From Gammaproteobacteria bacterium (GTDB lineage: Bacteria; Pseudomonadota; Gammaproteobacteria; S012-40): a stretch of 6,355 nt of DNA. Location of the stretch: NCBI GenBank assembly GCA_026982215.1, contig JALSHN010000026.1, forward strand, positions 1 to 6,355, read 5' to 3'. The translations under genes were made by a program, and so were the position numbers. Below the pieces are notes generated by a model. The model saw only the letters and a list, made by a program, of their open reading frames with translations, ran no database searches and was not told the DNA's origin. Positions within the stretch are counted from its first letter, which is position 1. Each line of letters opens with the position of its first letter. Shown one piece after another: positions 1 to 6,355 of the stretch.

Positions 1-266
1 CGCGCGCCGCCCTGTTGCTGGGCATGCAATTGCGGCGAGAGTTGCCCTCGTTGCGCTTGGTCAATGCCCCTGGCGGCAGTCTCAAATCCCAATTCAAGAA
101 GGCCGACCGCAGTGGCGCTCGTTGGGCCCTGGTGCTCGGTGAGGACGAACTGGAACACGGCGAGGTGACGGTAAAGGATCTACGCGGCGAGGCGGGCCAG
201 TTGCGGCTGCCCCAGGCGCGATTGAGTCAATGGCTGGGCGAACGCCTGGCCGCGGAGAGAGGGTGA
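1..266 (+). CDS. hisS: Histidyl-tRNA synthetase, C-terminal part (partial at 5' edge)
   Basis: This is the last 87 residues of histidyl-tRNA synthetase, the class II enzyme that charges tRNA-His in the cytoplasm; the reading frame is open from base 3 and ends at TGA 264-266. What is visible is the C-terminal anticodon-binding domain: a leucine-rich helix, the family's [17 protein letters not shown] stretch, then the strand WALVLGEDE and the GEVTVKDLR motif, all typical of bacterial HisRS. The catalytic core (motifs 1-3) lies outside the window, so its integrity cannot be judged. The methionine at 24-26 is internal and is not the start. Three bases separate the stop from the next gene, yfgM, which matches the gammaproteobacterial hisS-yfgM-bamB-der order. 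Identification is secure. Confidence 0.97.
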   Translation, partial: RAALLLGMQLRRELPSLRLVNAPGGSLKSQFKKADRSGARWALVLGEDELEHGEVTVKDLRGEAGQLRLPQARLSQWLGERLAAERG

Positions 267-269
267 ACG

Positions 270-908
270 ATGAATTACGATCCCGTGGAACAAGACGAGC
301 TCATCCGCGCCTGGTGGCGCCGTCACGGCAAGAACCTGATTACCGGCCTGGTGTTGGTGCTGGTGTCCATCCTCGTGGTGCAATGGTGGCTGGGACAGCA
401 GCGGATCAAACAGGCCAATGCCTCGGTGTACTATGCCCAGATGCTGGAACGGCTGGCTCAGGGTGAAACGGAGCAGGCCAAGAGCCTGGCCGGGAAGGTG
501 ATGGAGACTGATGACGGCAGCCCTTATGCCGCCCTGGCCGCGCTGGCGGTGGCCCGCCTGGAGGTGGAGGAGGGCCGTGTGGAGCAGGCGGCGCAACGCC
601 TTGCCTGGGCTGAAGAACGGGCCGATTTCATCGCCGGGGGCGCCGACTGGGTGCGGTTGCGCATCGCCCGTTTGCAAATGGGGCGGGAGCAATGGGACCA
701 GGCCCTGGCCACCCTGGGTGGCATCAGCACCGCGGCCTTCAATGGCCTGGCCGCCGCCCTGCGCGGCGACATCTATCGACAGCAGGGGCAAATGGAGCGG
801 GCGCGCACCGCTTACGAGACCGCGCTTGGTGACCCGGCCATCGGTGGCCAGACCCGCGCCCTGCTGCAGATGAAGCTGGACGAACTGGGTGGAGGGTCGG
901 CCGGTTGA
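270..908 (+). CDS. yfgM: YfgM-family TPR protein, ancillary SecYEG translocon subunit
   Basis: A 212-residue inner-membrane protein of the YfgM family. In E. coli YfgM associates with SecYEG and the periplasmic chaperone PpiD and is thought to hand secreted proteins to periplasmic chaperones; that role is family knowledge, not visible here. The sequence shows the expected plan: an acidic then basic cytoplasmic N-terminus with the family-like ELIRAWWRRHGKN segment (residues 10-22), one transmembrane helix at about 23-41, then an alanine-rich helical periplasmic part with TPR-like repeats (for example QAKSLAGKVM, EQAAQRLAWAEE, QGQMERARTAYETAL near the C-terminus). Length matches the family. The ATG at 270 has a purine-rich GAGAGAGGG just upstream, starting 15 bases before it, and begins 3 bases after hisS. 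Its stop codon overlaps the start of bamB. Good confidence from sequence and position together. Confidence 0.93.
   Translation: MNYDPVEQDELIRAWWRRHGKNLITGLVLVLVSILVVQWWLGQQRIKQANASVYYAQMLERLAQGETEQAKSLAGKVMETDDGSPYAALAALAVARLEVEEGRVEQAAQRLAWAEERADFIAGGADWVRLRIARLQMGREQWDQALATLGGISTAAFNGLAAALRGDIYRQQGQMERARTAYETALGDPAIGGQTRALLQMKLDELGGGSAG
891..896 (+). promoter_or_regulatory. Shine-Dalgarno site for the TTG start of bamB
   Basis: GGAGGG lies inside the end of yfgM with 8 bases between it and the TTG at 905-907. It is a near-perfect anti-16S match at standard spacing, and it decides the start: no ATG is available in that frame until 923 (codon 7), which would leave too short a signal sequence and a 21-base excess spacing. 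Confidence 0.75.
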
Positions 909-2068
909 AGCGTCTGCTCGCCATGTTGATGGCCATGGCGGCCGCCCCTCTGTCGGCCCTGGAACTGGCCTGGGTGGTGCAGCTGGATGCGCCGGCGGTG
1001 GATGGCGGCGCCAAACTGCGGCCGGTGGCGGCCCATGGTCGTGTCTGCGCCTTTTCCTGGTCGGGGGTGGCGGCCTGTTTCGATGGCGCCGACGGCCGAA
1101 TCCTGTGGAGCCGGGAGGGCCTGGGGCGGGTGAGCGGCGGCCCCACCTTCGACGGCAACGACTTCTACTTTGCCACCCGCGAGGGTGAAGTAGTGGCCTG
1201 GGACGAGGTTGCAGGGCAGCCGTTGTGGCGGGTGCACGTGGACAGCGAGGTGCTCGCCCCGCCGGTGCGTGCCGGTGATCTGCTGTTGGTACAGACCTTG
1301 GACGACCGCCTCTATGCCCTCGATGTGCGCGACGGTAGTGTGGTGTGGACACACGAACGCAGCACGCCGCCCTTGAGTCTGCGGGGTACGGCGGTTCCGG
1401 TGGTGGAAGGGACGGACGTCTATGCCGGATTCGCCGGCGGTCAATTGGTGGCATTGCGGCTGGAAGACGGGGCGCTGCGCTGGGAGACGGTGGTGGCGGT
1501 TCCCCGCGGGCGCTCCGACCTGGAGCGCATGGTGGACGTGGACGCCACGCCGCTCCCCGGTGACGGCCTGGTGTACAGCGGTGCCTTCCAGGGGCGGTTG
1601 CTGGCGGTCTCCAAGCGTGATGGCGAGGTGGTGTGGGAGCGGCGCCTGTCTCTCTACCGCGCGCCGGTGTTGCACCAGGGCGGGCTCTATCTGGTGGATG
1701 CCGAGGGGGCGGTGCTGCGCCTCGATCCTCACTCCGGGGCCACGTTGTGGCGTCAGGCGGAACTCCCCGAGGCGGCGGTGGGTCCGGTGAGCTGGGTGGG
1801 GGAGGCCCTGGTGGTGTCCACGGTGGCCGGTGGCGTGTTGCGCCTCGATCCCGAGAACGGTGCCGTGCTGGCTCGACTCGGCCACGATGCCATGCGTCTG
1901 CGCATCAATGCCCATCTCGGCGAGCCGGCCGACTGGGAGAACGAGGACGACATCGACCTCGCCCGCCTGTTCCGCCGTGACATGGCACCTCTGGGCCTAC
2001 CGCTGGTCCAAGGCGGCATGCTGTACCAGCTCTACCAAGACGGCCTGTTCGCCGCCATCCGCCCATGA
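905..2068 (+). CDS. bamB: Outer membrane protein assembly factor BamB (lipobox absent)
   Basis: A 387-residue PQQ-like beta-propeller of the BamB family, the non-essential BAM subunit that binds BamA and helps insert beta-barrel proteins into the outer membrane. Repeating propeller motifs ending in LW/VW are visible (DGRILW, GQPLW, DGSVVW, DGALRW, DGEVVW, GATLW), and the family signature [10 protein letters not shown] followed by [15 protein letters not shown] is present. Translation starts at a TTG overlapping the yfgM stop as TTGA, backed by a strong Shine-Dalgarno site. The N-terminus [17 protein letters not shown] looks like a Sec signal peptide, with possible cleavage after Ala18. Unusually there is no cysteine in or near it, so no lipid anchor is predicted, and the propeller begins almost at once without the usual linker. 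Residues 331-359 are an acidic insertion relative to E. coli BamB (from memory). Family membership is secure; periplasmic location and anchoring are inferred. Confidence 0.93.
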   Translation: MKRLLAMLMAMAAAPLSALELAWVVQLDAPAVDGGAKLRPVAAHGRVCAFSWSGVAACFDGADGRILWSREGLGRVSGGPTFDGNDFYFATREGEVVAWDEVAGQPLWRVHVDSEVLAPPVRAGDLLLVQTLDDRLYALDVRDGSVVWTHERSTPPLSLRGTAVPVVEGTDVYAGFAGGQLVALRLEDGALRWETVVAVPRGRSDLERMVDVDATPLPGDGLVYSGAFQGRLLAVSKRDGEVVWERRLSLYRAPVLHQGGLYLVDAEGAVLRLDPHSGATLWRQAELPEAAVGPVSWVGEALVVSTVAGGVLRLDPENGAVLARLGHDAMRLRINAHLGEPADWENEDDIDLARLFRRDMAPLGLPLVQGGMLYQLYQDGLFAAIRP

Positions 2069-3465
2069 TCCCCGTCATCGCCCTGGTGGGCCGGCCCAAT
2101 GTCGGCAAATCCACCCTGTTCAACCGTCTCACCCGCAGCCGCGACGCCCTGGTGGCCGATGTCCCCGGCCTGACCCGCGACCGTCGTTACGGCCGTGGCA
2201 AACACCATGGCCGCCACTTCGTGGTGGTGGACACCGGGGGCGTCACCGGCGAGGCCGATGCCCTGGATCAACGCATCACCCAGCAGGCGCTGCGGGCGGT
2301 GGACGAGGCCGATGTGGTGTTTTTCCTGGTGGATGCCCGCGAGGGGCTCAGCGCCGGTGATCAGAACATCGCCGAGACCTTACGGCAGCGGGGCAAGCGG
2401 GTGGTGCTGGTGGCCAACAAGGCGGAGCGGCTCGATCCCCACTTGGCCGCGGCCGAGTTCCATGCCCTGGGTTTGGGAGAGCCCAGGCCCGTTTCTGCCG
2501 AACACGGCCAAGGGGTGGCGGCATTGCTGGATGCGGTGCTGGCGGAGTTCCCCGAAGCGTCAGTGGCGGAGGGCGAGGCGGGGGACGGGCCGTTGGTGGC
2601 GGTGGTGGGCCGCCCCAACGTCGGTAAGTCCACCCTCATCAACCGCCTGGTGGGAGAAGAGCGGGTGGTGGCCTTCGACCGTCCCGGCACCACCCGCGAC
2701 AGCATCCTGGTGCCGTTCCGTTGGGAGGACAAGCCCTATACCCTGGTGGACACCGCCGGGGTGCGTCGTCGTTCCCGGGTGGACGAGGCGGTGGAGAAAT
2801 TCAGTGTCATCAAGACCTTGCAGGCCATCGACCGGGCCAATGTGGTGGTGCTGGTGGTGGATGCCCGCGAGGGGCTGGTGGAGCAGGACCTCCACTTGCT
2901 GGGTTATGTGCTCGAGGCCGGTCGCGCCCTGGTGGTGGCCATCAACAAGTGGGACGGGCTGGACGCCGATCACAAGACCCGGGTCAAGGCCGAGGTCCGA
3001 CGGCGGCTGACGTTCGCCGATTTCGCTGAGGTGATGTACCTCTCGGCATTGCACGGTACCGGTGTTGGGCACCTCATGGAGGTGGTGGATGCCGCCTATC
3101 ACTCGGCGGTGAGCCGCTTCCCCACTCCACGCCTCACCCGGCTGTTGGAAGACGCTGTGAATGCCCATCCGCCGCCGTTGGTGCGTGGTCGGCGCATCAA
3201 ACTGCGTTACGCCCATCAGGGCGGGGTCAATCCCCCGTTGATCGTCATTCACGGCAATCAGGTGGAACGGGTGCCGGCGGCCTATCGTCGTTACCTGGCC
3301 AATACCTTCCGCAAGCAACTCTCACTCAGTGGTACCCCGCTGCGGATCGAATTCAAAGGGGGAGCCAACCCCTATGCCGGACGTAAGAACACCCTCAGCG
3401 AGCGGCAGATCCGCAAGCGCAAGCGGCTGATCCGCCATGTGAAAAAGAGTAAGAAGCGGCGCTGA
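2065..3465 (+). CDS. der: Ribosome biogenesis GTPase Der (EngA)
   Basis: A 466-residue double-GTPase that acts in the cytoplasm in maturation of the 50S ribosomal subunit and is essential in most bacteria. Two G domains in tandem are plain: domain 1 has G1 GRPNVGKS (residues 9-16), G3 DTGG (56-59), G4 NKAE (118-121) and G5 SAEHG (144-148); domain 2 has G1 GRPNVGKS (182-189), G3 DTAG (229-232) and G4 NKWD (294-297). The Der-specific KH-like C-terminal domain follows ([16 protein letters not shown] near 369-384), ending in a very basic tail. The linker between G domains is short, lacking the long acidic stretch of E. coli Der. The ATG overlaps the bamB stop as ATGA and has no clear Shine-Dalgarno site, so translation is probably coupled to bamB. 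The first-domain G4 has Glu where the consensus has Asp, which I take as a tolerated variant. Confidence 0.98.
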   Translation: MIPVIALVGRPNVGKSTLFNRLTRSRDALVADVPGLTRDRRYGRGKHHGRHFVVVDTGGVTGEADALDQRITQQALRAVDEADVVFFLVDAREGLSAGDQNIAETLRQRGKRVVLVANKAERLDPHLAAAEFHALGLGEPRPVSAEHGQGVAALLDAVLAEFPEASVAEGEAGDGPLVAVVGRPNVGKSTLINRLVGEERVVAFDRPGTTRDSILVPFRWEDKPYTLVDTAGVRRRSRVDEAVEKFSVIKTLQAIDRANVVVLVVDAREGLVEQDLHLLGYVLEAGRALVVAINKWDGLDADHKTRVKAEVRRRLTFADFAEVMYLSALHGTGVGHLMEVVDAAYHSAVSRFPTPRLTRLLEDAVNAHPPPLVRGRRIKLRYAHQGGVNPPLIVIHGNQVERVPAAYRRYLANTFRKQLSLSGTPLRIEFKGGANPYAGRKNTLSERQIRKRKRLIRHVKKSKKRR

Positions 3466-3482
3466 AGGCCGTTGTTGACGCC

Positions 3483-3968
3483 TCATTCCGCCAACAGGGC
3501 CTCGATCTGGGCCTCGACCTTGGGAGTGTCCTTTTTGCGGAATCCCTGATGGATGTGACGAATGTTGCCATGGCGGTCGATGAGCAGTGAGGTGGGCATC
3601 GCCTGGACGTGGTAGGCATCTCCCACTTTGCCCTCGCGATCGAAGGCGATGACGAAACGTGGCCGGGTCTCGTCGAGAAAACGTTTCATGTTCTTATGAG
3701 AGTGGTCCAGGCTCACGGCGACGATCACCAGCCCCTGGTCGTGATAGCGCTGGTGCAAGGTGTTCATCCACGGGAAGGAGCGCCGGCACGGAGGGCACCA
3801 GGTGGCCCAGAAATCCAGATAGACCACCTTGCCGCGCAGATCCGTCAGGCGCACCGTAGAGCCGTCGCGGGTGGGCAGTTCGAAGTCGGGAGCGGGGATG
3901 GGCGCTTGGGCCCAGCCAAGCAGGGGCAGACAGAACAACAGGGACAACAGCAGGCGGTGCATGGTCAT
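3483..3968 (-). CDS. Exported TlpA/ResA-like thioredoxin-fold protein
   Basis: A 161-residue thiol-disulfide oxidoreductase of the TlpA/ResA-like group, read on the minus strand and convergent with der (17 bp between stops). The N-terminus MTMHRLLLSLLFCLPLLGWAQA is a Sec signal peptide, with cleavage likely after Ala20, so the protein should work in the periplasm. The mature part holds the AhpC/TSA-Redoxin-type opening APDFELPTRDG, the active site WCPPC (Cys58, Cys61) and the cis-proline motif MPTS (Pro125), all needed for redox activity, followed by LLIDRHGNI. Family members reduce disulfides, often for cytochrome c maturation, but no cytochrome maturation gene is adjacent, so the substrate is unknown. 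The first ATG (3968) is preferred over the one two codons later because GGAG sits 6 bases upstream of it. Cys13 lies inside the hydrophobic core and does not form a lipobox. Confidence 0.93.
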   Translation of the reverse strand: MTMHRLLLSLLFCLPLLGWAQAPIPAPDFELPTRDGSTVRLTDLRGKVVYLDFWATWCPPCRRSFPWMNTLHQRYHDQGLVIVAVSLDHSHKNMKRFLDETRPRFVIAFDREGKVGDAYHVQAMPTSLLIDRHGNIRHIHQGFRKKDTPKVEAQIEALLAE

Positions 3969-3974
3969 GGAGGA

Positions 3975-3978
3975 CTCC
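3975..3978 (-). promoter_or_regulatory. Shine-Dalgarno site for the TlpA-like gene
   Basis: On the minus strand GGAG precedes the ATG at 3968 by 6 bases. For the alternative ATG at 3962 the spacing would be 12, so this site favours the longer form by two residues. Confidence 0.6.
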
Positions 3979-3993
3979 GGGGGTTACTCTTGT

Positions 3994-4022
3994 CGATTCA
4001 TTCTACCCCATCGACGGAATCG
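3994..4022. repeat. Short inverted repeat in the divergent intergenic region
   Basis: CGATTC at 3994-3999 and its exact reverse complement GAATCG at 4017-4022 flank a 17-bp spacer, with arm centres 23 bp apart (about two helical turns). It lies in the 58-bp space between two divergent genes, where an operator could sit. Arms of 6 bp are short enough to arise by chance in such a space, so a regulatory role is only a possibility. Confidence 0.3.
4000..4005 (-). promoter_or_regulatory. Candidate -10 element for the TlpA-like gene
   Basis: The minus strand reads TAGAAT here, one mismatch from TATAAT, within the only A+T-richer patch between the divergent genes. Transcription would begin near 3993 and give a leader of about 25 bases. 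No matching -35 hexamer is seen at 16-18 bp, so the call is weak. I found no convincing promoter for the plus-strand peptidase gene in the same space. Confidence 0.25.
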
Positions 4023-4026
4023 CCCT

Positions 4027-6105
4027 ATGCCCCGTTGGCTGCTGTTGTGGTCGTTGTTGCTCTTCCCGATGTGGGCCACCGCCGTTCCTCAGCACCGCCT
4101 GGAGGTGGTGGTGGATCCCGCCAACCACCTCATCGAGGGCAGTGACCGTCTGCGCCTCTCGGGTCCGGTGACCTTCTTGCTCCACGAGGGTTTGGAGGTG
4201 GCGGTGGAGGGCGGGATGCTGCAGCGCGGCGAACGGGTCGAGGGCGAGGTGCCGTTGCGCCGCTGGCGGCTGCGCCCCCACGGCGAGGGGGTGGTGCTGC
4301 GGTGGCGTGGGGTCATTCATCATCCGGTGGTCGCCTTCGGTGACCGCCTGCGCGGTCAGGCCGCCACCCCGGGGACGGTCCAGCCCGAGGGGGTGTTCCT
4401 CGACGGCGGATCGGGGTGGTATCCCCTCATCGAGGGCTGGGATCGTTTCACCTTCACCCTGCGGGTGAGCGGTCCGTCGGACTGGTGGCTGGTGAGCCAG
4501 GGGCGGGGCAGCGGCCCTCCGGGGGCGCTGCGCTGGCGGGTCCAGGCCCCTCAGGAGCAAGTGGTGCTGGTGGGTGGGCCGTTGGTGCGCTATCAGGCGC
4601 GGGGTCCCGCCGGTGTGGGGCTGGCGGTCTATCTTCGTGATGACGACCCCGAACTGGCCGCGCACTACCTCCAGGCCGCCGGTGACCATCTACGTCGATA
4701 TCAGGCCCTGTTGGGGCGTTACCCCTATCCCAAGTTCGCCGTGGTGGAGAATTTCTGGGAGACCGGCTATGGCTTCCCCTCTTTCACCCTGCTGGGTTCT
4801 CGGGTGATGCGTCTGCCCTTCATCCTCCACACCTCCCTGCCCCACGAGATCCTCCACAACTGGTGGGGCAATGGGGTGTATGTGGCGTGGGAGGCGGGCA
4901 ACTGGTCGGAGGGGCTCACCGCTTATCTCTCCGATCATCTGCTCAAAGAGGCCGCCGGCCGCGGTGTCGAATACCGCCGTGCCACTTTGCAGAAATACCG
5001 TGCCTATGCCGCCGATGGCCGGGACTTTCCGCTGCGGGCCTTCCGCGCCCGCCACTCCGGGGCCAGTGAGGCGGTGGGTTATGGCAAGGCGCTGATGCTG
5101 TTCCACAGGGTGCGTCTGCGGTTGGGGGATGCCGCTTTCACCACTGCTTTGCGTGAGTTCTATCGCAGTCACCGTTTCCGTGAGGCCGGTTGGAGCGATC
5201 TGCAAACGGCGTTCGAAGCGGCGTCCTCCCAGGATTTGACGCCGTTTTTTCATCAATGGCTGGAGCGTGCCGGGGCGCCTCGGCTGCTGCCGAGGGCGGC
5301 GGAGTGGGACGGTGAGCGCCTGAGACTGGTGATCGAGCAACGTCAAGACGGCCCCCCCTACCGCTTGCGCCTGCCGCTGGCAGTGACCGTGGCCGGGCGG
5401 GAGACGGCCTGGGAGACATGGGTGACGTTGGAGCAGCGGCGCCAGACGGTGGTGTTGCAGCCCCCCGGACGGCCGCTGCGGGTGGATGTCGATCCGCGTT
5501 TCGACGTGTTCCGCTTGTTGGACGACTCGGAGACACCGCCGTCGCTGTCGTTGTTCTTCGGTGCCCGCCAACGCCTGCTGGTGTTGCCGGCGGCGGCCGA
5601 TGCGGAGCGGCTGGCGGCCTATCGTGAGCTGGCGCGTCGTTGGCAGGAGCCTGGCGTGGATCAGGCGGTGGTGTTGGACCGCGAGCTGGATGCACTGCCC
5701 GCCGACCGGCCGGTGTGGCTGTTGGGGCGTGACAACCGGTTTGTGGCGCAGGTGGCGGAGGGGCTGGCGCAGGTGGGGGCCGGACTGGAACAGGGGGGGC
5801 TGCGCCACGGCGGCGGGCGTCTGCCCTGGAGCGGGCACTGCCTGATCGCCGCTGCCCCGGGGCCCGTGGCCTCCGCCCCGCGGGTGCTCGGTGCCTGCGA
5901 GCGGGTCGGTGCCTGGGCCGGGCTGGCGCGGCGCTTGCCGCACTACGCCCGCTACGGTCTGCTGGCCTTCGATGCGCAGACGGGCGTCAACCGCCACAAG
6001 GGGGAGTGGCGACTGCAACGGACGGTGATGACGCTGTTTCTCCCCGGCGGCGAGGGCACGTCGCCGGCGCCGCTGCCTCCCCGCGCGCCGTTGGCGGCCC
6101 AGTGA
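4027..6105 (+). CDS. Exported M1-like zinc metallopeptidase with extra C-terminal domain
   Basis: A 692-residue predicted periplasmic or secreted metallopeptidase related to family M1. Residues 1-19 form a signal peptide ending in ATA. A beta-rich N-terminal region (about 20-200) is followed by the gluzincin catalytic domain: HEILH (His273, Glu274, His277), the third zinc ligand most likely Glu295 in NWSEGLTAYL, and Tyr352 in GYGKALMLF as the probable transition-state tyrosine. VVEN (239-242) stands where aminopeptidases carry GxMEN. The helical part runs to about 460 and ends with FFHQWLERAGAP, typical of M1 proteins. From about 505 there is a further domain of unknown role containing GLARRLPHYARY (632-643). 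The ATG at 4027 is chosen because the signal peptide starts there and GGAA lies 7 bases upstream; the frame is open further 5' but only as antisense to the neighbouring gene. Substrate unknown; exo- versus endopeptidase activity cannot be told. Confidence 0.85.
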   Translation: MPRWLLLWSLLLFPMWATAVPQHRLEVVVDPANHLIEGSDRLRLSGPVTFLLHEGLEVAVEGGMLQRGERVEGEVPLRRWRLRPHGEGVVLRWRGVIHHPVVAFGDRLRGQAATPGTVQPEGVFLDGGSGWYPLIEGWDRFTFTLRVSGPSDWWLVSQGRGSGPPGALRWRVQAPQEQVVLVGGPLVRYQARGPAGVGLAVYLRDDDPELAAHYLQAAGDHLRRYQALLGRYPYPKFAVVENFWETGYGFPSFTLLGSRVMRLPFILHTSLPHEILHNWWGNGVYVAWEAGNWSEGLTAYLSDHLLKEAAGRGVEYRRATLQKYRAYAADGRDFPLRAFRARHSGASEAVGYGKALMLFHRVRLRLGDAAFTTALREFYRSHRFREAGWSDLQTAFEAASSQDLTPFFHQWLERAGAPRLLPRAAEWDGERLRLVIEQRQDGPPYRLRLPLAVTVAGRETAWETWVTLEQRRQTVVLQPPGRPLRVDVDPRFDVFRLLDDSETPPSLSLFFGARQRLLVLPAAADAERLAAYRELARRWQEPGVDQAVVLDRELDALPADRPVWLLGRDNRFVAQVAEGLAQVGAGLEQGGLRHGGGRLPWSGHCLIAAAPGPVASAPRVLGACERVGAWAGLARRLPHYARYGLLAFDAQTGVNRHKGEWRLQRTVMTLFLPGGEGTSPAPLPPRAPLAAQ

Positions 6106-6136
6106 AATCGGCGCGGATCTTGCCTCGTCCCTGTCC

Positions 6137-6355
6137 ATGGACGAGCGATTGACGACCCATCTGGTGGCGATCCTCGAGGCCCATCCCGAGGGGCTGGGGG
6201 AGCATCGCGTGATGCGTCTGCTGGGCGAGGCGGGCATCGAACCCTTCACGGCGCTGGATTTCCATGATCCCCTGGCCTTGTTCCAGGCCCATTTCCTGTT
6301 GTTTCATCTGCTCTATCGACTGCGCGACCATTTCCACCAGCAGCGCCGCGGTCAT
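6137..6355 (+). CDS. DnaJ-related protein, N-terminal part (partial at 3' edge)
   Basis: The first 73 residues of a protein that runs off the window. The sequence ILEAHPEGLGEHRVMRLLGE followed by DPLALFQAHFLLFHLLYRLRD (split here: DPLALFQAHFLLF, then HLLYRLRD) matches the N-terminal region of the gammaproteobacterial DnaJ-related family (Pfam DNAJ_related), whose members usually carry a J domain near the C-terminus that would stimulate a DnaK-type chaperone. The J domain is not in view, so its presence is inferred. The ATG at 6137 is 31 bases after the peptidase stop; the frame is open upstream but offers no better ATG, and no clear Shine-Dalgarno site is seen, so the start is provisional. 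The short spacing and same direction suggest co-transcription with the peptidase gene. Confidence 0.82.
   Translation, partial: MDERLTTHLVAILEAHPEGLGEHRVMRLLGEAGIEPFTALDFHDPLALFQAHFLLFHLLYRLRDHFHQQRRGH

Noticed and set aside
180..1915. Overlapping long minus-strand open frames (180-1454 and 812-1915) under yfgM and bamB
   Set aside because: Low-complexity Arg/Pro/His/Gln-rich translations opposite clear family members; no start context or motif supports them.
2560..3318. A 252-codon minus-strand frame under der
   Set aside because: Mirror of the conserved der coding sequence with no domain of its own.
3466..3482. Possible bidirectional terminator between der and the TlpA-like gene
   Set aside because: Only 4-bp stems can be drawn and there is no T-run on either strand.
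3930..3932. Cys13 of the TlpA-like protein as a lipobox cysteine
   Set aside because: It is preceded by Leu-Leu-Phe within the hydrophobic core; Phe at -1 does not fit a lipobox, and a normal signal peptidase I region follows.
3829..4026. 5' extension of the peptidase frame by 66 codons
   Set aside because: It runs antisense through the signal-peptide region of the TlpA-like gene, and the good signal peptide begins at the ATG at 4027.
6102..6152. A 16-codon frame starting with GTG that overlaps the peptidase stop as GTGA
   Set aside because: Very short, no Shine-Dalgarno site, and it overlaps the start of the DnaJ-related gene in another frame; most likely chance.
4690..6249. A 519-codon open frame on the minus strand under the peptidase gene
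   Set aside because: It is antisense to a well-supported gene, its translation is rich in Gln, His, Arg and Pro with no recognisable domain, and long antisense frames are expected in G+C-rich DNA.
1..6355. Mobile element, CRISPR, RNA gene, phage or defence system
   Set aside because: No transposase, integrase, regularly spaced repeats or tRNA/rRNA-like sequence seen; nearly every base is accounted for by housekeeping or envelope genes.

Overview
The window reads as a chromosomal piece of a G+C-rich gammaproteobacterium (roughly two-thirds G+C by eye, not counted). The main reason is the gene order hisS - yfgM - bamB - der, a conserved gammaproteobacterial housekeeping cluster, with protein sequences that follow the known families closely. 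I cannot name the genus; a Chromatiales-like lineage would fit the composition, but that is a guess.

Layout: (1) 1-3465, + strand, a tightly packed run of four genes: the 3' end of hisS (histidyl-tRNA synthetase), yfgM (membrane-anchored TPR protein linked to the Sec translocon), bamB (beta-propeller subunit of the outer-membrane protein assembly machine) and der (double-GTPase ribosome assembly factor). The gaps are 3 bp, a 4-base overlap (TTGA) and another 4-base overlap (ATGA), so this is almost certainly one operon with translational coupling. (2) 3483-3968, - strand, a secreted TlpA/ResA-like thioredoxin with a CPPC active site, convergent with der. (3) A 58-bp divergent intergenic region. 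(4) 4027-6105, + strand, a secreted M1-like zinc metallopeptidase with an extra C-terminal domain. (5) 6137-6355, + strand, the start of a DnaJ-related protein cut by the window end.

The common thread is envelope and protein quality control: YfgM and BamB act in export and outer-membrane protein folding, the thioredoxin-like protein and the peptidase are both predicted to be exported, and the last gene belongs to a co-chaperone-like family. Der and HisRS serve translation. I see no mobile element, CRISPR array, RNA gene, phage gene or defence system, and no evidence of a new multi-gene system. The points most worth checking are inside known families: a BamB without the lipoprotein cysteine and with an acidic insertion, and an M1-like peptidase whose zinc-ligand spacing and exopeptidase motif differ from the classic form.
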